This document shows positions 6,923 to 10,679 of a stretch of DNA of 10,679 nt, piece by piece; the first letter of the stretch is position 1; every line of letters begins with the position of its first letter. Where the stretch lies: the NCBI GenBank assembly GCA_025999935.1, contig BNXY01000065.1:1-10679 (forward strand), written 5' to 3'. The notes beneath the pieces are model-generated. The model ran no database searches. It saw only the letters and a program-made list of their open reading frames with translations, and was not told the DNA's origin. The stretch is from Bacteroidia bacterium (GTDB lineage: Bacteria > Bacteroidota > Bacteroidia > Bacteroidales > Azobacteroidaceae). Both the position numbers and the translations under genes were made by a program.

Positions 6923-7913
6923 AATTGTCTGATAGTTCGTTTTCTATAATTTCAGTCATTACATCCCGAATAACTAAGCCGGCGGCTTTCACTTGTTGAG
7001 GAATAAAACTGGTAGCAGTCATGCCGGGCGTTGTATTTACTTCCAACATCCGCACTTCTCCTTCCGGCGAAATAATAAAATCTACCCGGATAATTCCTTT
7101 GGCATCCACACAATCGTATATTTTGGCAGTCAGTGATTGAATTTCTTCCGTCAATTCCTTTGAAATACGCGCCGGCGTGATTTCTTCTGCTTTCGATGCG
7201 GTGTATTTTGCTTCAAAATCGAAAAAATCATTTTTACTAACCACTTCCGTAATGGGTAAAATGGTTTTTTTATCTTTGATTTTATAGCATCCGCAAGTGA
7301 CTTCCGTTCCGGGCATAAAACTTTCGATAAGCGCTTCGTTCCCTTCTTCAAAAGCGGCAACGATTGCGGCGGGCAACTGTTCGGCCGAATTTACCTTACT
7401 GGTGCCAAAACTGGAGCCGCCATCATTGGGCTTTACGAAAACAGGTAAACCTAACTCCGAAATGATTTCTTCAAAACCCAATTTTACCCCTTTTTTCAAA
7501 CACAACGATTTGGCTGTTTTAATCCCGAAATTATTCAAATATTTATTGCAGGAATATTTACTGAATGTCAGCGCTGCGGATAGAACGCCACAACAAGAAT
7601 AGGGGATGTTCAGCATATCGAAATAGCCTTGCAGAAGGCCATTCTCACCCGGTGTGCCGTGAATCGTGATATAGGCAAAATCAAATTTTACCTTATTTCC
7701 GGCATCATTAAAACTGAAATCATTTTTATCAATTACCGGTTCTTCGCCGTTCTCCCGCTGAACGCTCCATTTATCTTTTGTAATCAATACAATATACAAA
7801 TTATATTGTTCAGGGTCGATAAAAGATTTTATTCCCTGAGCGCTTTTCAGCGAAACAACTATCTCGGAAGAATAACCTCCGGCAACAATGGCAATGTTTT
7901 TTTTATTTCTCAT
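6900..7913 (-). CDS. ddl: D-alanine--D-alanine ligase
   Basis: The 337-aa ATP-grasp enzyme joins two D-alanines for the peptidoglycan pentapeptide in the cytoplasm. The N-terminal domain has GGYSSEIVVSLKSAQGI (12-28) with the conserved glutamate E17, which holds the first D-Ala. HGTPGENG (85-92) corresponds to the family HGxxGEDG, with asparagine in place of aspartate. The ATP-grasp part contains FVKPNDGGSSFG (159-170), FDFEAKYTA (231-239) with the tyrosine typical of D-Ala rather than D-lactate ligases, and metal-binding MLEVNTTPGMT (289-299). The length is normal for Ddl. It overlaps the upstream pseudouridine synthase gene by 11 bases and the downstream acyltransferase by 23, so translation of the three genes is probably coupled. 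Confidence 0.93.
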   Translation of the reverse strand: MRNKKNIAIVAGGYSSEIVVSLKSAQGIKSFIDPEQYNLYIVLITKDKWSVQRENGEEPVIDKNDFSFNDAGNKVKFDFAYITIHGTPGENGLLQGYFDMLNIPYSCCGVLSAALTFSKYSCNKYLNNFGIKTAKSLCLKKGVKLGFEEIISELGLPVFVKPNDGGSSFGTSKVNSAEQLPAAIVAAFEEGNEALIESFMPGTEVTCGCYKIKDKKTILPITEVVSKNDFFDFEAKYTASKAEEITPARISKELTEEIQSLTAKIYDCVDAKGIIRVDFIISPEGEVRMLEVNTTPGMTATSFIPQQVKAAGLVIRDVMTEIIENELSDNYGKESGI

Positions 7914-8958
7914 ATTTTCTCCATTTTTCTATTAAATGCTCCATATCTTCCGGCAAAGGGCTTTCAAAAAACACTTCCTGTTTGGTTCTCGGATGAGAAA
8001 ATCCCAGGGTCTGTGCGTGTAAAGCCTGCCGGGAACAAATTTCAAAACAATTTTGGATGAATTGTTTGTATTTGGTAAAATGATTTCCTTTCAAAATTTC
8101 GTTTCCGCCATAACGCTCATCATTAAATAAGGTGTGTCCAATAGATTTCAGATGTACCCGGATTTGATGGGTGCGCCCGGTTTCCAACCGACATTCGATG
8201 AGTGTCACATAACCCAATCGTTCCAAAACCCGGTAATGGGTAACGGCCGGTTTTCCGTTTTCTCCACCGGGAAATACGGTCATCAGCATTTTGTCTTTCG
8301 GATTTCTGCCGATATTTCCTTCTATCCGGCCTTTCTCTTCTTTCACATTTCCCCAGACCAAAGCGATGTATTTCCGTTGGGTGGTTTTATTCAGAAATTG
8401 TATGCCCAAGTTCGTTTTAGCCTCCGGTGTTTTGGCAATTACCAATAATCCGGAAGTGTTTTTATCTATGCGATGCACCAATCCCAAACGCGGGTCTTTG
8501 GGGTCATAATTCGGCTGGTCTTTCAAATGCCAAGCGATGGCGTTAACCAATGTTCCCGTATAATTTCCATGTCCGGGATGTACGACCAAACCGGGCGGCT
8601 TGTTGATTACCATTAAATCATTGTCTTCATAAACGATGTTCAGGGGAATGTCTTCGGGCGTAACTTCCAGCGCTCTTCGCGGACGATCCATGACAACGGT
8701 AATGATGTCGCCCGGCTTGACTTTGTAATTGGATTTTACCGGATTCCCGTTGGCCAAAATACATCCGGCATCGGCAGCCAATTGGATTCGATTCCGGGAG
8801 GCATGTTCGATTCGGGTAACCAAAAACTTATCTACCCGTAAAAGCGTTTGTCCTTTATCGGCTATAAAACGGAAATGTTCATAAAACTCGTCTTCCGAAT
8901 CTTCAATTAAATTTGAATCTTCCGCTAAATCTTCAATATCTTCAATAAAATCTTCCAT
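7903..8958 (-). CDS. rluD: RluD-like 23S rRNA pseudouridine synthase
   Basis: The 351-aa protein has an S4 RNA-binding domain (about 38-90, LRVDKFLVTRI then GNPVKSNYKVKPGD) followed by a RluA-type pseudouridine synthase domain. The catalytic aspartate is D165 in GLVHRIDKNTSGLLV. INKPPGLVVHPG (118-129) and TGRTHQIRVHL toward the C-terminus are further family motifs. E. coli RluD modifies helix 69 of 23S rRNA (positions 1911, 1915, 1917) and aids 50S maturation. The S4 plus RluA layout fits RluD best, though RluC or other RluA members are not fully excluded. Residues 1-28 form an acidic extension with 14 Asp or Glu residues. The gene lies 5 bases after the PASTA gene and overlaps ddl by 11 bases. 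Confidence 0.9.
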   Translation of the reverse strand: MEDFIEDIEDLAEDSNLIEDSEDEFYEHFRFIADKGQTLLRVDKFLVTRIEHASRNRIQLAADAGCILANGNPVKSNYKVKPGDIITVVMDRPRRALEVTPEDIPLNIVYEDNDLMVINKPPGLVVHPGHGNYTGTLVNAIAWHLKDQPNYDPKDPRLGLVHRIDKNTSGLLVIAKTPEAKTNLGIQFLNKTTQRKYIALVWGNVKEEKGRIEGNIGRNPKDKMLMTVFPGGENGKPAVTHYRVLERLGYVTLIECRLETGRTHQIRVHLKSIGHTLFNDERYGGNEILKGNHFTKYKQFIQNCFEICSRQALHAQTLGFSHPRTKQEVFFESPLPEDMEHLIEKWRKYEK

Positions 8959-8963
8959 TCAAT

Positions 8964-9575
8964 TCAGAACCATGATTCGTCGGGACTTCCTTCCAATATG
9001 ACTGAAGAATCAACATCCGGAGCTACGATTTCTTCCGTTCCCGAACTTACCAATATAGACAAAGGCGTATCTAACGAAAATTTACTCCCCGGCTCCACCG
9101 GTACTCCCCGGCTTTCCAAACCGATCGCCAAATCGCGATAAGCTCCGGGAACAATTTTCACAGTCACTCTTTCAAATCCTATTGATTGAAGCATTGCCAA
9201 AGCTTGTCGTTGAGATAAATCTTTCACATCCGGAACAGTAATTAGCTGTGCGGTAAAAGAATTGATTTTGAGATAAATCGTCCGGCCTTTTTTCACTTTA
9301 GCGCCAATAGGCGGAACGGTTTCCAGAATACTTCCGGGAATCGCGCTTTTTGAAAAAGTTGAATCTATAACCTGAAAAAACAGGTCTTTGCTCGTAAAAA
9401 AAGCCTCTGCTTTTTCAAGCTGTAAACCTTTTACATCCGGCACTTCCACGGCTTCTCCGTGTTGGGTGTACACTTTCAGCCAACTCAATATGGCAAATAC
9501 CAATACCAGAAAAATAAGAACGGCAATCAGCAAATTCTTAACATAAATATTTTTTAGAAATTTTCCTATCTGCAT
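8964..9575 (-). CDS. Single-pass membrane protein with two PASTA domains
   Basis: The 203-aa protein has a short cytoplasmic N-terminus, one membrane helix (about 14-34, LLIAVLIFLVLVFAILSWL), and an exterior part with two PASTA repeats. They begin VPDVKGLQLEKAEAFF (45-60, domain to about 104) and VPDVKDLSQRQALAML (114-129, domain to about 177). A 20-residue acidic tail follows. PASTA domains of Gram-positive PrkC/PknB kinases and PBP2x bind muropeptides or peptidoglycan. This protein has no kinase or penicillin-binding domain and would sit in the inner membrane facing the periplasm. Being first in an operon with ddl, it probably has a peptidoglycan-related scaffold or sensor role. Function is otherwise unknown. 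The ATG at 9575 is 23 bases after a candidate -7 element. Confidence 0.85.
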   Translation of the reverse strand: MQIGKFLKNIYVKNLLIAVLIFLVLVFAILSWLKVYTQHGEAVEVPDVKGLQLEKAEAFFTSKDLFFQVIDSTFSKSAIPGSILETVPPIGAKVKKGRTIYLKINSFTAQLITVPDVKDLSQRQALAMLQSIGFERVTVKIVPGAYRDLAIGLESRGVPVEPGSKFSLDTPLSILVSSGTEEIVAPDVDSSVILEGSPDESWF

Positions 9576-9597
9576 AAGCTTGCGTTTAATCTTGCAA

Positions 9598-9605
9598 CAA
9601 AAATA
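9598..9605 (-). promoter_or_regulatory. Candidate -7 element of the PASTA-to-nadE operon
   Basis: TATTTTTG read on the minus strand fits TAnnTTTG and would start transcription near 9591, about 16 bases before the ATG of the PASTA gene. It follows the rpmH terminator hairpin, so the operon would be transcribed separately. No convincing TTTG is found 19-21 bases upstream, so this is tentative. Confidence 0.45.
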
Positions 9606-9617
9606 CGAAAAAAGAAT

Positions 9618-9664
9618 AGGATAAAAACATAAAAAGGGAATAAACTTTTGGTTTATCCCCTTTT
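9618..9664 (-). terminator. Rho-independent terminator of rpmH
   Basis: The arms at 9664-9651 and 9645-9632 pair over 14 positions around a 5-base loop (9650-9646). In the minus-strand transcript the one imperfect pair is a G-U wobble, whereas on the plus strand it is an A-C mismatch, so the hairpin is oriented for minus-strand transcription. It is followed by U-rich sequence (TTTTTATGTTTTTA on the minus strand). It lies 18 bases after the rpmH stop codon. Confidence 0.8.
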
Positions 9665-9682
9665 ATCTGCTATTTACCGGAT

Positions 9683-9835
9683 TTATCCGTTATATTCGTC
9701 CGATACAGTGAGTTTTTTTCTGCCTTTGGCTCTGCGCGATGCCAAGACTCTGCGACCATTCGCAGTTTCCATTCTCTCACGGAATCCGTGTTTGTTTTTT
9801 CTCTTCCTGTTGGAAGGTTGAAATGTCCGTTTCAT
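9683..9835 (-). CDS. rpmH: 50S ribosomal protein L34
   Basis: A 50-codon frame from ATG 9835 to TAA 9683 starts [20 protein letters not shown] and continues with [20 protein letters not shown], ending LTVSDEYNG. This is the highly conserved basic L34 protein of the large ribosomal subunit, with the invariant KRTFQPSxRKRKxxHGFRxRM start and the GRxVLxxRRxKGRxxL core. The length is right for the family, with a short acidic tail. It has its own strong promoter and a terminator hairpin, so it is probably a single-gene transcript. The usual rpmH-rnpA-yidC order is absent: the next gene is a PASTA protein. Confidence 0.97.
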   Translation of the reverse strand: MKRTFQPSNRKRKNKHGFRERMETANGRRVLASRRAKGRKKLTVSDEYNG

Positions 9836-9876
9836 AACTTATCTATTTATTTGTTTATTTCTTTACAATCGGGTTG

Positions 9877-9908
9877 CAAAGGTAAAGCTAATTTTATAAA
9901 TAAACAAA
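9877..9908 (-). promoter_or_regulatory. rpmH promoter (Bacteroidetes consensus)
   Basis: On the minus strand, TTTG (9908-9905), 20 bases, then TACCTTTG (9884-9877) match the Bacteroidetes sigma-ABfr consensus exactly. Transcription would start near 9870, giving a leader of about 35 bases before ATG 9835. This is the cleanest promoter in the window and supports the phylum assignment. Confidence 0.8.
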
Positions 9909-9922
9909 TTTTCGAGCATTTT

Positions 9923-10679
9923 TTATTCCAAAATTTTGATTTTGATATTTTTGAACCAAACATCTTCGCCGTGGTCTTGCAAACCGATATAACCTTCGTG
10001 CGCTTCACCGCCCAAGTTGGTCAACAAACCATAAGCCAAAGGATAGTCTCCACCCGGTTTGAATTTACTATCGGCGATACGTTCATTCCATTGCGGAGTC
10101 CACAAATGATATTCCAAAACATTTTTGCCGTTTTGTTTGTGAACGACTGTTCCTTTGTAAACAAGGATTGCACCGGTGTTCCATTCTCCCACCGGATTAG
10201 CGTTTTGCGGATTAGCCGGAATCATGTCATACAAAGAAGCTGATTTACGATTGCCGTTTTCGCCCAGATTGGCATCAAGATGATCTACATTATCCAATAT
10301 TTGGTATTCCGGAGAAGAAATCCAAATATTTTGGCCTTTAATTTCACGGGCAAGATAAAAAATACCTGAATTAGAGCCTTTTCCTACTTTCCAATCGAAA
10401 GTCAGTTCGAAGTTTTTGAACTTGTGGGCAAAAATCAAATCTCCGCCATCGTCGGCATGAGCTTCGCCTTGTCCCGAACCGCTTACTTTAAATGCACCTT
10501 CGTCGATAGACCATCTACCGGGAACTGTATCGGCATCATAAGCTCTCCAACCGTTGAATGATTTTCCGTCGAATAAAGTGATGAAACCATCTTTGTCTTT
10601 GGGCGCTTCGGCCAGATTACTTACTTGGGGTTTATTAAATTCCACATAAGTAAGACCTTCAGGTGTTGTAATATACGTT
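9923..10679 (-). CDS. DUF1080 (3-keto-disaccharide hydrolase-like) protein, 3' part
   Basis: The frame is open to the right edge of the window, so the start lies outside. The GTG at 10645 is internal, because TPEGLTYVEFNKPQ reads straight through it. About 251 residues are visible. They form one DUF1080 domain with a concanavalin-like beta-sandwich: DGFITLFDGKSFNGWRAYD near the start, GGDLIFAHKFKNFELTFDWK, then GSNSGIFYLAREI, PEYQILDN and a C-terminal GLQDHGEDVWFKNIKIKIL. These are classic family signatures. Characterised DUF1080 proteins hydrolyse 3-keto-glycosides made by Gfo/Idh/MocA dehydrogenases; many are secreted. The signal peptide, if any, is off the window. It ends 88 bases before the rpmH start on the same strand. 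Its partners are not visible. Confidence 0.88.
   Translation of the reverse strand, partial: TYITTPEGLTYVEFNKPQVSNLAEAPKDKDGFITLFDGKSFNGWRAYDADTVPGRWSIDEGAFKVSGSGQGEAHADDGGDLIFAHKFKNFELTFDWKVGKGSNSGIFYLAREIKGQNIWISSPEYQILDNVDHLDANLGENGNRKSASLYDMIPANPQNANPVGEWNTGAILVYKGTVVHKQNGKNVLEYHLWTPQWNERIADSKFKPGGDYPLAYGLLTNLGGEAHEGYIGLQDHGEDVWFKNIKIKILE

Noticed and set aside
10643..10645. GTG as start codon of the DUF1080 gene
   Set aside because: The same frame stays open upstream to the window edge with typical family sequence, so the codon is an internal valine.

Overview
The window reads as a Bacteroidetes chromosome, most likely order Bacteroidales. The support is: promoter elements of the Bacteroidetes type (TTTG, about 20 bases, TAnnTTTG), a DUF2027-Smr protein, a NigD-like lipoprotein, a DUF1080 protein, and an rpmH / PASTA / RluA-type pseudouridine synthase / D-Ala-D-Ala ligase / acyltransferase block of Bacteroidetes style. 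I cannot assign a genus from the sequence alone.

Left part (about 1-1800) is accessory DNA. It holds the decayed remnant of an IS66-family transposase on the minus strand, which has lost internal segments and changed frame. The probable end of that element, starting GTAA, lies inside the 5' part of an AbiEii-like nucleotidyltransferase (toxin) gene and cuts it to about 50 native codons. The upstream partner, an AbiEi-like antitoxin/regulator of 332 aa, is intact, and so is its promoter. That promoter carries a perfectly symmetric, nested set of four GTTCATT half-sites, which looks like an autoregulatory operator. The locus is therefore a type IV toxin-antitoxin system whose toxin was inactivated by an IS while the antitoxin and its control region survive.

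Centre (1955-3162): a plus-strand gene for a DUF2027 protein with a C-terminal Smr domain, under its own Bacteroidetes -7 element. It converges on the operon to its right. The gap holds a short degenerate ACRCAAAT-type periodic repeat and no convincing terminator.

Right part (3162-9635) is one tightly packed minus-strand operon, in transcription order: PASTA-domain membrane protein, RluD-like pseudouridine synthase, D-Ala-D-Ala ligase, PlsC-like acyltransferase, NigD-like lipoprotein, glutamine-dependent NAD+ synthetase. Gaps are 2-6 bases and two junctions overlap (11 and 23 bases). The common theme is cell envelope (peptidoglycan precursor, phospholipid, lipoprotein) plus ribosome maturation and NAD synthesis. 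Upstream, rpmH (ribosomal protein L34, 50 aa) has a near-perfect promoter and is followed by a hairpin terminator that separates it from the operon. At the right edge is the 3' part of a DUF1080 (3-keto-disaccharide hydrolase-like) gene that runs out of the window.

I found no tRNA, rRNA, CRISPR array or clearly new multi-gene system. The best leads are the nested operator with its orphaned antitoxin, the IS junction in the toxin gene, and the two apparent deletion junctions in the transposase remnant.
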